Source: Flavobacteriaceae bacterium | GTDB taxonomy: Bacteria; Bacteroidota; Bacteroidia; Flavobacteriales; Flavobacteriaceae | Reading direction: 5' to 3' | Assembly: GCA_013001285.1 (NCBI GenBank) | Contig: JABDMU010000086.1 | Coordinates: 1 to 60,199 of the forward strand | DNA: 60,199 nucleotides | Part shown: positions 26,222 to 35,995 of the stretch, one piece after another | How the letters are laid out: each line of letters starts with the position of its first letter | How positions within the stretch are numbered: the first letter of the stretch is position 1 | Program-made: the position numbers and the translations under genes | The notes under the pieces: model-generated | Seen by the model: the letters and a program-made list of their open reading frames with translations, nothing else | What the model was told of the DNA's origin: nothing | Database searches by the model: none

Positions 26222-28042
26222 TTATTCTACTACTCTAGGATTCAACCAACTATCTCGAGCAAGTTTTTGAACATCACTCAAGGCTCTTCCGTTTGCTTCA
26301 ACTAAAGCAATACTATATCTAGGATCTTGAGCAAAGGTAATTTCGGTTTCACGCTGTTTCCCCAGGCGTTCGTAAACAACCTTAGCCTTGTCATTAGGTT
26401 TGAATTTCTTTAAGATCTCTTCAAAACTATAGCTCTCAGAAAGGATGTGTTCACCAATAGCGATCACTAGGTCTCCATTTTCTAACCCCGCTTTATAAGC
26501 AGGTGATCCAATTAAGGTGTTTCTGGTGATCATTCCATTACTTGGTGAAGATCCAAACCAAGCCTTTTCTGTATCTCTGGAAAGTTCAACACCAACAGTA
26601 CCTAACAAACGTTGCATGTCTGGCATATTGCTCTCGTAGATGAAATTTTTAAAAAACGCATCGCTAAATTCTTGGCTTGCATATTCGGATAATAAGTTTT
26701 GAAGATCAGTAATCGTATATGGAAGCTCAGATTTTCCGAATTTAGTCCAAACCGATTTCATATAATCATCAAGATTCAATCCTTGTTCTCGTAAGGAGAG
26801 ATCTAAAGCCAATCCGAGGGCGCTTCCATAGGAATAATAAGAGATAAAGGTGTTGTCTCGATTAACAGGGTCAACTGATCGTGCGGCGTCTACAAATGGT
26901 GCCTGGTAGCTCATTTCAATAGGATTGAAAAATTGCCGTCCGGGTGAATTCCAGACATAATTAAGAGTTCCTGACAATCCGGTTATATACTGTTCAGGAG
27001 TACTTATTCCAGCACGACAGAGGATCAATCCCGTATAATAGCTCGTAAATCCTTCAGCAAACCACAATTCCCCACTCATATTAGCTTCTTCAAAATCGAA
27101 TGGTTCTAAAGATTGCGGTCTGATGCGCTCGACATTCCAGGCATGAAAAAATTCATGCGAAACCGTTCCAATATTGCGATCCATGCCACCATCAGCTAAA
27201 GCACGAGTTGAAGTTAAAATGGTTGAATTACGATGTTCCATTCCGTCTCCAGAGGCATTCGGAATATAGCATGCTAAAAAATAATATGCACCATAGTCAA
27301 ACTGTGGTAATTCGCCATAGACCGCTTTTTGTTCATAAACAATGGGTTTTACCTGTTCAAAAAAGGCATCAAATTCGGCGTCTGTGCCATTATGATGGAG
27401 AACAAAATTTATGCTTTGTCCATCAAGCTCAAAAGTTCGAATGGCATGATCACTAATTTCAGTAGGGCTATCCATGAAATACTGTAAGTTAGGTGCATAA
27501 TAAGTATTTCCTTTAAGTGGTTTCAATTGCGTAGCCACTTTCCAGTTAAGATCATCGCGTTTATTAAAAGTAACCTCAATACCTTCATCAGCCAGGATTG
27601 GAGCATACATAAAGGTTGCTGGAATATTTAAATGCGCATGGGTTTCGTCAATTTGTGCATAAGTACCTCCTCCGCGATTTGCAAATAGTGTATACGATAA
27701 ATTTATAGTGCCATCATGCCCACTCACGATCCAAGAGTATGGATCAGCTCTTATTGCTTCAAGAGAGTTTCCCGATCCGTCGGTATAGTTGACATTATAT
27801 ATATTCTTTACAAATTCATGTAATGCATAGCGCCCGGGTGAAGTACGACTCATTCTAATTTCAACTTCCTTTTCGGTTAAATTAGAAAAGGTCACCTTTA
27901 CTGTAGCCTCATGATGAACTGCATTTTCAAAGCTAATATCATACTGTGTAGAAATGCGCTCGGCTATGGCCTTGGCACCTTTATTTTCTTGTTTGCAAGC
28001 AATACTCATTGCTAAAAGAAGAACTAAAATTAATCTGTTCAT
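26222..28042 (-). CDS. M61 family metallopeptidase lipoprotein with PDZ domain
   Basis: With the start at 28042 the 606-residue protein begins with a lipoprotein signal (LAMSIAC, Cys16); an upstream ATG at 28075 would overlap the preceding gene and bury the signal. The zinc site is HEFFH (His296, Glu297, His300) in TVSHEFFHAWNVERI, with a downstream ELWFAEGFTSYY glutamate as third ligand, as in glycyl aminopeptidases. A PDZ domain follows near the C-terminus (SPAYKAGLENGDLVIAIGEH). M61 enzymes are aminopeptidases preferring N-terminal Gly or Ala; here it should act on the periplasmic side of a membrane. It starts 7 bases after the Coa1-like gene, so they form an operon. Confidence 0.92.
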   Translation of the reverse strand: MNRLILVLLLAMSIACKQENKGAKAIAERISTQYDISFENAVHHEATVKVTFSNLTEKEVEIRMSRTSPGRYALHEFVKNIYNVNYTDGSGNSLEAIRADPYSWIVSGHDGTINLSYTLFANRGGGTYAQIDETHAHLNIPATFMYAPILADEGIEVTFNKRDDLNWKVATQLKPLKGNTYYAPNLQYFMDSPTEISDHAIRTFELDGQSINFVLHHNGTDAEFDAFFEQVKPIVYEQKAVYGELPQFDYGAYYFLACYIPNASGDGMEHRNSTILTSTRALADGGMDRNIGTVSHEFFHAWNVERIRPQSLEPFDFEEANMSGELWFAEGFTSYYTGLILCRAGISTPEQYITGLSGTLNYVWNSPGRQFFNPIEMSYQAPFVDAARSVDPVNRDNTFISYYSYGSALGLALDLSLREQGLNLDDYMKSVWTKFGKSELPYTITDLQNLLSEYASQEFSDAFFKNFIYESNMPDMQRLLGTVGVELSRDTEKAWFGSSPSNGMITRNTLIGSPAYKAGLENGDLVIAIGEHILSESYSFEEILKKFKPNDKAKVVYERLGKQRETEITFAQDPRYSIALVEANGRALSDVQKLARDSWLNPRVVE

Positions 28043-28049
28043 AGTTTTG

Positions 28050-28484
28050 TTAATTACCTTCCAATGCTTTATCAAGTAAATTAATAGTTTCTTGAGTATC
28101 CTTTATGGTCACATATAGTTTTTCGTAGGTCCAGATGCCATCTTCTTTTTCGCCTTTCACAAAAACAGTGGCTTCACCATTGGGGCCTTTCAATGGGACT
28201 CTAATATCTACACGTCCTGAATTATTCTTAAAATTGATGGTCCCTTGCATGATCCCATTTGTTTCAATGGGTTCTCCAACTGCAGTAATAAGCGCTTCAT
28301 CTTGAGAGGCCACTTCAATAGCATACTCATAAGGCTCAGAACTTTTTAATGCTTCAGATACTCCAAAAATGGCAGCGCCAATCCCGAAAATAAACAATAA
28401 AATAATGGTCAGACATCCTCCAACAGGAACCACCCAAATCCAATTCCTTCCAAACCAACTTTTCTGATCATTATGTTCTTCCAT
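28050..28484 (-). CDS. Coa1-like membrane protein (cytochrome c oxidase assembly factor 1 family)
   Basis: A 144-residue protein with a hydrophilic N-terminus (MEEHNDQKSWFGRN), one transmembrane helix at about 16-42 (WIWVVPVGGCLTIILLFIFG), and a C-terminal domain. The pattern ALITAVGEPIETNGIMQGTI followed by GRVDIRVPLKGPNGEATVFV fits the Coa1/DUF1783 family, whose bacterial members are uncharacterised while the mitochondrial one assists oxidase assembly. The Coa1 role should not be transferred. It is the first gene of a two-gene operon with the M61 peptidase. The 239-base gap 28485-28723 holds no gene; it contains the divergent promoter region. Confidence 0.8.
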   Translation of the reverse strand: MEEHNDQKSWFGRNWIWVVPVGGCLTIILLFIFGIGAAIFGVSEALKSSEPYEYAIEVASQDEALITAVGEPIETNGIMQGTINFKNNSGRVDIRVPLKGPNGEATVFVKGEKEDGIWTYEKLYVTIKDTQETINLLDKALEGN

Positions 28485-28694
28485 GGGATTTATTTTTTCG
28501 GATTCTTAGGGTAATACTAAGTTGGTATATATGAATTTCATTGAAATAACATTCGTTCTGACATGTTAAAAGCCAACTTACTACTATGATTGTCCCTTAA
28601 AAATAAAGGTATGAAGAATAAATTCTAAAAAAAAAGAAATGTTATAGGTGCTTCAAACCCCATGCTCAATAATTACATATCTCATACGTTTTAT

Positions 28695-28702
28695 TAACTT
28701 TG
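28695..28702 (+). promoter_or_regulatory. -7 element of the cupin-like gene
   Basis: TAACTTTG fits TAnnTTTG, 21 bases before the GTG start. No TTG is at -33. Confidence 0.45.
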
Positions 28703-28723
28703 AATAGCTAAACGATAAAGTTT

Positions 28724-29587
28724 GTGAAATTAAACCTTCAAGAAATTCCTCGAATCGAAACGATCACAAAAAAGGATTTTATAAAGTCCTATTTTGAGCC
28801 ACAGAAGCCTGTGGTCATCACACGATTTATTGAAGATTGGCCGGCGAAAGATAAATGGAGTTTAGATTACATGAAGGCTATTGCGGGTGAAAAGTTAGTC
28901 CCGCTTTATGATGATAGGCCTGTTGATTACAAAGATGGTTTTAATGAACCTCACGCCAAAATGAAAATGAATGATTATGTTGAATTACTCAAGCGTGAGC
29001 CTACAAAATATAGAATTTTTCTGTGGAATATTTTAAAGGAAGTCCCAGAATTACAAAACGACTTTAGGTATCCTGATTTCGGACTCCGCCTTATGAAAGG
29101 CCTTCCAATGTTGTTTTTTGGTGGCCGAGATTCACACACTTTTATGCATTACGATATTGATCTTGCAAACATTTTTCATTTTCATTTTGATGGAAAAAAG
29201 CAATGTATCTTATTTGATCAAAAGCAAAACAAACATTTATATAAAGTACCGCATTCTTTAATTACTAGAGAAGATATTGATTTCGCAGATCCTGATCTTG
29301 AAAAATGGCCAGCTTTAAAAAATGCAAAAGGATGGAAATGTGAACTTGATCATGGGGAAGTACTTTATATGCCAGAAGGCTATTGGCATTATATGCGTTA
29401 TATCACCCCTGGATTTTCAATGAGTTTAAGAGCTATTCCGAGAAATCCTAAAAATTTAGGTAAAGCTATTTACAACGTGTTTATTATGCGAAATATCGAT
29501 AATCTTATGCGTAAGATCAAAGGGCAAAAATGGATCGATTGGAAAAATCAACAAGCCATTAACAAAACGCATAGGGCACTTTCTTAA
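28724..29587 (+). CDS. Cupin-like (JmjC/FIH-type) oxygenase-fold protein
   Basis: The 287 residues resemble the Cupin_8 family of Fe(II)/2-oxoglutarate oxygenases (FIH, JMJD5-like): N-terminal KPVVITRFIEDWPAKDKWSL, then the iron site HYDIDLANIF (H-x-D) and DHGEVLYMPEGYWHYMRY supplying the second His (GYWH). All three iron ligands are plausible. Family members hydroxylate proteins or other substrates; bacterial ones are poorly studied. The best start is the GTG at 28724, preceded by AAAGTTT; no upstream ATG fits. It is monocistronic and convergent with the next gene, whose stop codon overlaps its own (TTAA). Confidence 0.87.
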   Translation: MKLNLQEIPRIETITKKDFIKSYFEPQKPVVITRFIEDWPAKDKWSLDYMKAIAGEKLVPLYDDRPVDYKDGFNEPHAKMKMNDYVELLKREPTKYRIFLWNILKEVPELQNDFRYPDFGLRLMKGLPMLFFGGRDSHTFMHYDIDLANIFHFHFDGKKQCILFDQKQNKHLYKVPHSLITREDIDFADPDLEKWPALKNAKGWKCELDHGEVLYMPEGYWHYMRYITPGFSMSLRAIPRNPKNLGKAIYNVFIMRNIDNLMRKIKGQKWIDWKNQQAINKTHRALS

Positions 29588-30150
29588 TGGTCTGACCAGC
29601 CCCATGGCGGTCCAGGATTTTCAACAGTCTTATTTAAATCAAATACAACTTTAAAGACACGATCTGTTCCTAGACGTCTTAAATTATAAGTAAACTGTTT
29701 TTCATTTAAAGTGATCCACCAAACGTTTGTTGAGGCTGCTGGAATTAAGAGTTTGGTCTCTTCATCTGCGGGAAACATTTGAATGGTTGCTTGTCCTGCA
29801 TTGCTAGAGGTGCCGCCGTACATTGTAATCTCATCATCTGTTCCATCCTTATGCCTATGATCATGTTTGAGTTCTATGCGATCATTTTCTAAGGTCAGCA
29901 CCCATGTGCGTGATCTATCATCACCCACAAAAAATGGAATTTTAATTATTGAATCATTGCAGGACCTGACGTGCATGACTAATTTTTTACCACCAAAATC
30001 TTCATCATTTTTGGGTAGTTCAAGTCGACCTTCATAAGCATTACCGCAAAGGGATTGAAGTTGGTTCCAGAACTTCTGGGCTTCGCTTTTTTCCTGAGAA
30101 AAAGAAAAGCTTAGGCAAAAGATGGCGAATAATAAGATGTAATTTTTCAT
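29584..30150 (-). CDS. Secreted protein of unknown function
   Basis: The 188 residues start with a signal peptide (MKNYILLFAIFCLSFSFSQ). Mature sequence is mixed beta, with two Cys (CGNAYEG; RSCNDSI), a charged HDHRHKDGTDDEI stretch, and a Trp/Pro-rich end (PGPPWGWSDH). I cannot name a family with confidence; it resembles secreted proteins with a beta-sandwich in Bacteroidetes. It begins 26 bases after recX ends and may share that transcript. Its stop overlaps the stop of the convergent cupin-like gene by 4 bases. Confidence 0.75.
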   Translation of the reverse strand: MKNYILLFAIFCLSFSFSQEKSEAQKFWNQLQSLCGNAYEGRLELPKNDEDFGGKKLVMHVRSCNDSIIKIPFFVGDDRSRTWVLTLENDRIELKHDHRHKDGTDDEITMYGGTSSNAGQATIQMFPADEETKLLIPAASTNVWWITLNEKQFTYNLRRLGTDRVFKVVFDLNKTVENPGPPWGWSDH

Positions 30151-30176
30151 AGCGTAGTTTTAGAAAAAGAAGATAG

Positions 30177-30650
30177 TTATTTAATCAGTTCATTGACCTT
30201 TTTATAGACCAAATCTGATTCCCAACCGCGATAAAGTAAATAATCGGCAAATTTCCTTTTTTTCTTCAGGAGATTGGGTTCTTTTAGCACACTTGCCTTT
30301 TTTTCGGCTAAATCATTGAAAACTTCAATATATTCAATATCCGAAATTTCACTAAGTGCCTGATTTATATTATATTTATTTATGCCTTTTTTGGTCAATT
30401 CCATTTTAAGGCGATGTTTACCCCACTTCTTTATTCTGAACTTACCACGTACGAATGTTTTGGCAAAACGTGTTTCATTGAGATAATTGTCTTGGATCAA
30501 AGACACTATAATTGTGTCAATGGCCTGCGGAATCATACGCATGCCTTTTAATTTCTGGGTTACTTCCTGATGAGATCGTTCTTGATATGAACAATAGTGT
30601 TGCAGCTTTTTTAAAGCTTCATCAAGGGTGTATGTTTTATTAGAAATCAT
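30177..30650 (-). CDS. recX: Regulatory protein RecX
   Basis: RecX caps or inhibits RecA filaments. The 157-residue protein has the family's repeating helical motifs: ALKKLQHYCSYQERSHQEV, DTIIVSLIQDNYLNETRFAK (the LxxxxxLDDxRFA-like motif), GKHRLKMELTKKGI, and a C-terminal RKFADYLLYRGWESDLV. I chose the ATG at 30650 (MISNKTYTL); a TTG at 30668 would add six residues with no family support. It is far from recA, which is not in the window. With recO and radA it is one of three separate recombination genes here. Confidence 0.93.
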   Translation of the reverse strand: MISNKTYTLDEALKKLQHYCSYQERSHQEVTQKLKGMRMIPQAIDTIIVSLIQDNYLNETRFAKTFVRGKFRIKKWGKHRLKMELTKKGINKYNINQALSEISDIEYIEVFNDLAEKKASVLKEPNLLKKKRKFADYLLYRGWESDLVYKKVNELIK

Positions 30651-30697
30651 ATGGCAATTTAAGAACAATTTGTTAATAACTGAAACACTCTAACTAA

Positions 30698-30728
30698 TTG
30701 ATTTATAGCTAAATTAAATGTATATTTG
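30698..30728 (+). promoter_or_regulatory. Full -33/-7 promoter of the giant secreted protein gene
   Basis: TTG (30698-30700), then exactly 20 bases, then TATATTTG (30721-30728) is an excellent match to the flavobacterial consensus TTG-N19-21-TAnnTTTG. The start codon is 34 bases downstream. Confidence 0.8.
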
Positions 30729-30762
30729 CAGGGTTTGCTGAAAAAATATTAATTACTCCCTT

Positions 30763-33700
30763 ATGATAAAGAAATACGCCCTCTTCTTAATTGTTTTTCT
30801 ATGTCTTACCAGTATTGGCTATGGTCAGTGTCTAACTGATGATTTTAACTCTGGTTATGGGAATTGGACTGAATCCGGAACCTACCAAAACGGTACTGCC
30901 GGAGTTACTGGAAATGGTACTGGTTTTAATAGTACTGGAGATGAAATAATCACAACAACAGTATTGACCAATCCAGATGTAATTACTTTCTGGTTGGCAC
31001 GATCCTCAAGTACAGAAAACAAAACTTTTAGTATTCAATATTCACTTTCAAATACTGGTCCATGGACAACTGTTCGTGACATACTCAATGGAGAAGTTAC
31101 GACAACTCATCAAGAATTCACGACTAATTTAGGGCTTACTGGAGATTATTACATAAGATTGGCCATGACCCAAAGAACTGGTGGCTCCTATTATTTAGAT
31201 GACATTACCGTTACCTGTTCTGCTGGATGTTCTGATGCTATGGATTATGCTAATATTCAGTTTCCAACTGCATCTCCTCAAAACATTACTGTTGGTGATG
31301 CTTTTGATGTTTACACCCAAGCCGTAGAACCAGGAGTGACAAATGCAAATGCTACAGCACCTGGAATTGGCGTTGAAGCCTGGATTGGTTATAGCACAAC
31401 GAATGACGATCCAGGTTCGGGGACTGGATGGAATTGGATTGTCGCAAATTATAATACCGATGTAGGTGCAAACGATGAATTCGTAGCAGAAATTGGTTCA
31501 GGCCTACCTGTAGGCACCTATTATTATGCTAGCCGATATAGACTAAATGGATGTGACTTCACATATGGAGGAACTGGTGGTAATTGGAGCAACGATTCCG
31601 TTCAACTTAATGTTAATCCGCATGTTTTAGATTGGTGTAATTTACAATCGCCTCCAAATGGAGCTATTACTACAGGTTCGATCTTTGACGTTTATGGGCA
31701 AGTCTATGAGCTGGGAGTAACTGATACCCCTGGAGCACAAGGGGCTAATATTGAAGGATGGATTGGTTATAGTACGGCCGATACCGACCCAAGTGGTGGT
31801 GGATGGACATGGATTGTAGCAGGGTATAATAATTTGTGCGGTGCCAACTGTGGTACCCCTGAAAATAATGACGAGTATTTTGTGGATATCGGTTCCGGGC
31901 TTTCAGCAGGTACCTATTATTATGCCAGCCGATTTAGAATAGATAATGATGTCTTTTATTACGGCGGTTATAACCCTGGCGGTGGTGGATTTTGGGATGG
32001 AATAGCAAATGTAAATGGCGTTTTAACAATTACAGATCCAATAATTGCCGATGTTGTCATAACAGAGATCATGTATAATACCACTGGCATTGATGACGAA
32101 TGGATAGAAATATGTAATATTTCTGGAAGTACTCAAGATATTAGTAATTATATTATAGATGTAGGCGGCACAACTGAATTTACTTTCCCTGCAAGTACAC
32201 TCCTTGCTGATGGTGTTTGTATCACAATTGATATAGGCGACGGCGGCGGGTCTGAATATAATGTTGATTGTCCATTTACTCCTGATTATTCAAGCGGATC
32301 AGGAAATGGTACATTAAGTAATACTAATCCTGAAACCATTACCCTATACGCGGCAAATGGATCAACAGTTGCGGATGTTGTCACCTTTGACGATTCCGAC
32401 GGTGCTGATGGTAATACAGCCTCACTTCACGTGACAGATGCCACTATGGATAATTCAAATGCAAACACGAATTGGCAAGAAGTAATTGATGGAGGAACTC
32501 CGGGCAGTAATACCCTTATTTCTTCTTGTACGCCATTAATTCCAGAAATTAATGTGGAAGGCGTTATTGGTGGATTCCCGGATATTATGGATGAGGATGT
32601 TACGCCTCAAGGAACTGATAACACATTATTCGCCCAACAGATAATTGGAAACTCACAACTTAAATCATATCGCATTCAAAATTTAGGCGCAGTCAACCTA
32701 ATTGTAGATAATATTTATATTAATGGTCCGGGGGGTGAATTGGCCGATTTTACTGTTGGGACATATAGTTACCCAATTACGATTGCTCCTGGCGCAGATT
32801 TTACTTTTGATATCACATTTTCGCCTCTTGGTCAAGGGCCAAGAAATGCTACGCTTTATATTGACAATAATGATGCAGATGAAGACCCCTATAATTTTGC
32901 CATACAAGGTAGCGGTATATGTGCAGCCGGAGCCATCTCGATATCTCCAACTTCAGGCCCAGCCGGAACGATTGTAACTGTGACTGGTTCCAATTTTGGC
33001 ACTGTTAATACATCAGCATCAATTGATGGCTTTGCTGTTGCTGTAACTTATATTTCCCCAACAGTAATTGAGGTGACTATTCCAGCAGGAGCAGATGCTG
33101 ATAATCTCGAAATAACAGATGAATCAAATTGTCTTGCCATTTCATTTTTCACTGTTTTAACCTCTGATGTTACAAACTGTGAAGGTGCAAGTGGTGTCAT
33201 ACCTCCCAATTGGAACGATCTATTAATTACTGGTGTTTATGACAACTCGAGCGGCTCATGTCATTATCTCGAATTATTTAATCCAACTGGCTCACCAATT
33301 GTATTGACAGGTAATTATGAAATAGGGCTTTCTAATAATTTTGCAACAACAACATCTACTCCTTTCACTTTTAATGCAGGACGGGAACCTTTGGATGGAA
33401 CTGTTCAGCCATTTACAACTTATGTGGTTCGATTTGGAAATCAAGGCGACACTTGTAATGATTGTCCTACAATTGTTCCAGATGAAACAATTGAAGATCC
33501 AGGATTTGGTATTAACGGAAATAGCCCAGATGGTGTTGACAGAATTGTTTTGATCAAAAATTTTGTGAATGTGGACCTCTGGGGGAATAATCTTTATGGA
33601 AGTCCAGGATATGTTTATACAAGAAGCCCAGAAGATGGATTAGGAAATCCAGTAACTACGACAGCACCAACAATGTCTTGGGACACTAATGACTGGGCCA

Positions 33701-35940
33701 GCCAAGGAACTGCCGATTGTTTTGCGTTTCAGTATGTACCTGCTTCTCCTCCAATGGTAAACACAAATCCAAGTTATACGCCAGATTGTAATATTTTAAC
33801 CGCAACATTAAGTGTTTCAGCTACAGAAGGTTATAATTTAGGTGATGATACTCAGGAATTAGCTTATCAATGGTATTATAGCATGCCTGGTGATCCAGGT
33901 TGGACTGCAGTTACAAACAATGCTACATATAGTGGCGCAACTACAGTTAACTTAACAATTTCAGATATTCTTAATACTGTGGATTTTCAGTTTTATTGTC
34001 AGATTCGTGAGGATGACAGCAGTTGCTCTACGGCAAGTGATGCCATACGAATAGATGTCCCACGAACAATATGGTATTTCAATGGAACTGTAGTCGATTG
34101 GAGTGATGGTGCTCCTACTACTGGAATGATTGCAGTCATTGATGAAGATTACAATACAGTTACAAATGGCAATATTGACGCTTGTAATTTGGTTGTTTAC
34201 GTTGGGCGTAACTTTAGTGTAGGCAATTCTTCCTATGTCCGCGTCGTCAATAATGTTGTAAATAATGGAACAATTACTGTTGAAACCCAAGGGTCTTTTG
34301 TACAAGATGGAAATGGAGGATTGGCAGGTACTTTTACTAACAACGGTGCTGGAATTGCAAATGTTAGTAAACATACCGCAACATTTGATTCTAATATTTC
34401 TGAAATTAATTACACCTATTGGAGTTCCCCAGTGAATGACCCAAGTAATTCTGGATTTGGAGAGGATATTTCTACCGTATTCCCAACACCAGTTGGAAAT
34501 AGAAAATACTATTTTAGAGCTCAAAATTATATTGACTCTTTTATTGAGACCAATAACAATAATGATGTCACAACCAATCCAGGACAAGATGATATAGATG
34601 ATAATTTTAACGATTGGATGCCTGCAAGTGGAGCGCTAGAAATTGGTAGAGGCTATGCCGTTACTACGAGTGGTCTGCCTCCAACTCCAGGCAATTATTC
34701 AGACAATAGCACCGTTTTTTCTGGTGCTTTTAATACTGGAGATATTACAGTTCCACTTTATAAAAACAATAATGAAGTAAACGATAATAACTGGAATTTT
34801 ATTGGTAATCCTTACCCTTCTGCAATTAGTGTTGACGATTTCTTTAGCGCAAATGTTGCAGATGTACCATTGAATCCTCCGGTAAATACGTTAACTGAAG
34901 GCGCTATATTTTTATGGTCACAGTCACAACCGGCTGATGCTCTCAATAATGGTAATGAAAACTTGAATTTTGCCCAATCTGATTATGCTATTATTAACCG
35001 AGCTACTCAAACTGCTGGGACCAGTGGAACACTCCCACTTAGATTTATTCCTTCTGGTCAAGGATTCTTTGTTGCCTATACCGAAAACCTAGTGACTCCA
35101 GTAAATTCAGTAACATCTGGTAATGTGGTATTTACAAACAGCATGAGAAGAACTTTAAATAATACCCAGTTTTTTGAAGCCTTTGACAATTCTCAAAATT
35201 TTAATCCTATTGCTTCAAACAACGCTAACGAAAAGAATGTCTTATGGCTGAATTTAATATCTGATAATGGTGTTTTTAGTCAAATAGCAATTGCCTACGT
35301 TAACGGTGCCACAAATGAATATGATGGTTGGAGCTATGACACGCCTAGAAATTTATCAACTGGCACATACGCTGCGCTCTTTTCTGTTATAGACTCTTCA
35401 GACAGGCAATTTGCTATTCAAGGTAAAAGCCCTGAAAGTTTAAACTTAAATGAAGTAGTACCGCTCGGTTTTTATACCTCTATTGATGAAGCAACATTAT
35501 ATACTATTTCAATTGCTCAATTAGAAGGTGAATTCTTAGAAACGAACAGCATATTTGTTAAGGATTACCTGATGAATATCACACATAATTTATCTGATTC
35601 AGATTATGTATTTACCTCAGATGTAGGCGATTTTAGAGAACGTTTTGAAATTGTATTTACAGAAGATGCGCTTTCATTAGGAGAAAATGAATTTGATCCA
35701 GATGACCTTTCAATTATAGAGCTTTCTAATGGTGATGTGAAGTTTAAACTTAATGGCAATCACCTGATGCAGCGTATTGAAATTATTGATCTGCTAGGGC
35801 GTTCTTTATATATCCTCGATGCTGAAGATAGCTCTGATAATACCTATAATTTATCTAATCTAAGTCAGGCCGCTTATATCGCCAAAGTAACTCTAGACAA
35901 TGGTTATATCATTACTAAAAAGGCAGTCAAAAGAAAATAA
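30763..35940 (+). CDS. Large secreted multidomain protein with C-terminal sorting domain (T9SS type)
   Basis: A 1725-residue exported protein. It has a signal peptide (MIKKYALFLIVFLCLTSIGYGQ), an N-terminal jelly-roll-like region (about 25-150), and two homologous 130-residue modules (157-285 and 288-427) sharing WIGYSTT.., GxxWIVAxYN and GTYYYASRxR. A lamin-tail domain follows at about 428-545 (VVITEIMYNTTGIDDEWIEI), then a choice-of-anchor-D-type domain (593-720), an IPT/TIG domain (722-790, ISPTSGPAGTIVTVTGSNFG), and a second lamin-tail-like region (about 815-940). The last 75 residues (1651-1725, QRIEIIDLLGRSLYI to KKAVKRK) fit a type A T9SS sorting domain. No enzyme domain was recognised, so an adhesin or matrix role is an inference. 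It has a strong promoter and terminator of its own. Confidence 0.9.
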   Translation: MIKKYALFLIVFLCLTSIGYGQCLTDDFNSGYGNWTESGTYQNGTAGVTGNGTGFNSTGDEIITTTVLTNPDVITFWLARSSSTENKTFSIQYSLSNTGPWTTVRDILNGEVTTTHQEFTTNLGLTGDYYIRLAMTQRTGGSYYLDDITVTCSAGCSDAMDYANIQFPTASPQNITVGDAFDVYTQAVEPGVTNANATAPGIGVEAWIGYSTTNDDPGSGTGWNWIVANYNTDVGANDEFVAEIGSGLPVGTYYYASRYRLNGCDFTYGGTGGNWSNDSVQLNVNPHVLDWCNLQSPPNGAITTGSIFDVYGQVYELGVTDTPGAQGANIEGWIGYSTADTDPSGGGWTWIVAGYNNLCGANCGTPENNDEYFVDIGSGLSAGTYYYASRFRIDNDVFYYGGYNPGGGGFWDGIANVNGVLTITDPIIADVVITEIMYNTTGIDDEWIEICNISGSTQDISNYIIDVGGTTEFTFPASTLLADGVCITIDIGDGGGSEYNVDCPFTPDYSSGSGNGTLSNTNPETITLYAANGSTVADVVTFDDSDGADGNTASLHVTDATMDNSNANTNWQEVIDGGTPGSNTLISSCTPLIPEINVEGVIGGFPDIMDEDVTPQGTDNTLFAQQIIGNSQLKSYRIQNLGAVNLIVDNIYINGPGGELADFTVGTYSYPITIAPGADFTFDITFSPLGQGPRNATLYIDNNDADEDPYNFAIQGSGICAAGAISISPTSGPAGTIVTVTGSNFGTVNTSASIDGFAVAVTYISPTVIEVTIPAGADADNLEITDESNCLAISFFTVLTSDVTNCEGASGVIPPNWNDLLITGVYDNSSGSCHYLELFNPTGSPIVLTGNYEIGLSNNFATTTSTPFTFNAGREPLDGTVQPFTTYVVRFGNQGDTCNDCPTIVPDETIEDPGFGINGNSPDGVDRIVLIKNFVNVDLWGNNLYGSPGYVYTRSPEDGLGNPVTTTAPTMSWDTNDWASQGTADCFAFQYVPASPPMVNTNPSYTPDCNILTATLSVSATEGYNLGDDTQELAYQWYYSMPGDPGWTAVTNNATYSGATTVNLTISDILNTVDFQFYCQIREDDSSCSTASDAIRIDVPRTIWYFNGTVVDWSDGAPTTGMIAVIDEDYNTVTNGNIDACNLVVYVGRNFSVGNSSYVRVVNNVVNNGTITVETQGSFVQDGNGGLAGTFTNNGAGIANVSKHTATFDSNISEINYTYWSSPVNDPSNSGFGEDISTVFPTPVGNRKYYFRAQNYIDSFIETNNNNDVTTNPGQDDIDDNFNDWMPASGALEIGRGYAVTTSGLPPTPGNYSDNSTVFSGAFNTGDITVPLYKNNNEVNDNNWNFIGNPYPSAISVDDFFSANVADVPLNPPVNTLTEGAIFLWSQSQPADALNNGNENLNFAQSDYAIINRATQTAGTSGTLPLRFIPSGQGFFVAYTENLVTPVNSVTSGNVVFTNSMRRTLNNTQFFEAFDNSQNFNPIASNNANEKNVLWLNLISDNGVFSQIAIAYVNGATNEYDGWSYDTPRNLSTGTYAALFSVIDSSDRQFAIQGKSPESLNLNEVVPLGFYTSIDEATLYTISIAQLEGEFLETNSIFVKDYLMNITHNLSDSDYVFTSDVGDFRERFEIVFTEDALSLGENEFDPDDLSIIELSNGDVKFKLNGNHLMQRIEIIDLLGRSLYILDAEDSSDNTYNLSNLSQAAYIAKVTLDNGYIITKKAVKRK

Positions 35941-35967
35941 TTTAAGTTCTTTAAAAAATTAAAAATC

Positions 35968-35995
35968 AAGCCACTTTCTTAGAGTGGCTTTTTTT
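35968..35995. terminator. Bidirectional terminator between the giant gene and the TonB receptor gene
   Basis: AAGCCACT pairs with AGTGGCTT around a 7-base loop and is followed by a run of Ts on the plus strand. On the minus strand it lies directly after the receptor's stop, and the A-rich left side gives T-rich sequence there too. Confidence 0.85.

Noticed and set aside
28518-28580. Inverted repeat TAAGTTGG / CCAACTTA in the Coa1-cupin spacer
   Set aside because: Arms of 8 bp are 47 bases apart with no terminator tail; could occur by chance in A/T-rich sequence.
33961-34587. 208-residue antisense open frame within the giant secreted protein gene
   Set aside because: It mirrors a strongly coding plus-strand gene; its translation is Ile/Ser/Cys-rich with no family or signal, as expected for the complement of an Asn/Thr-rich reading frame.
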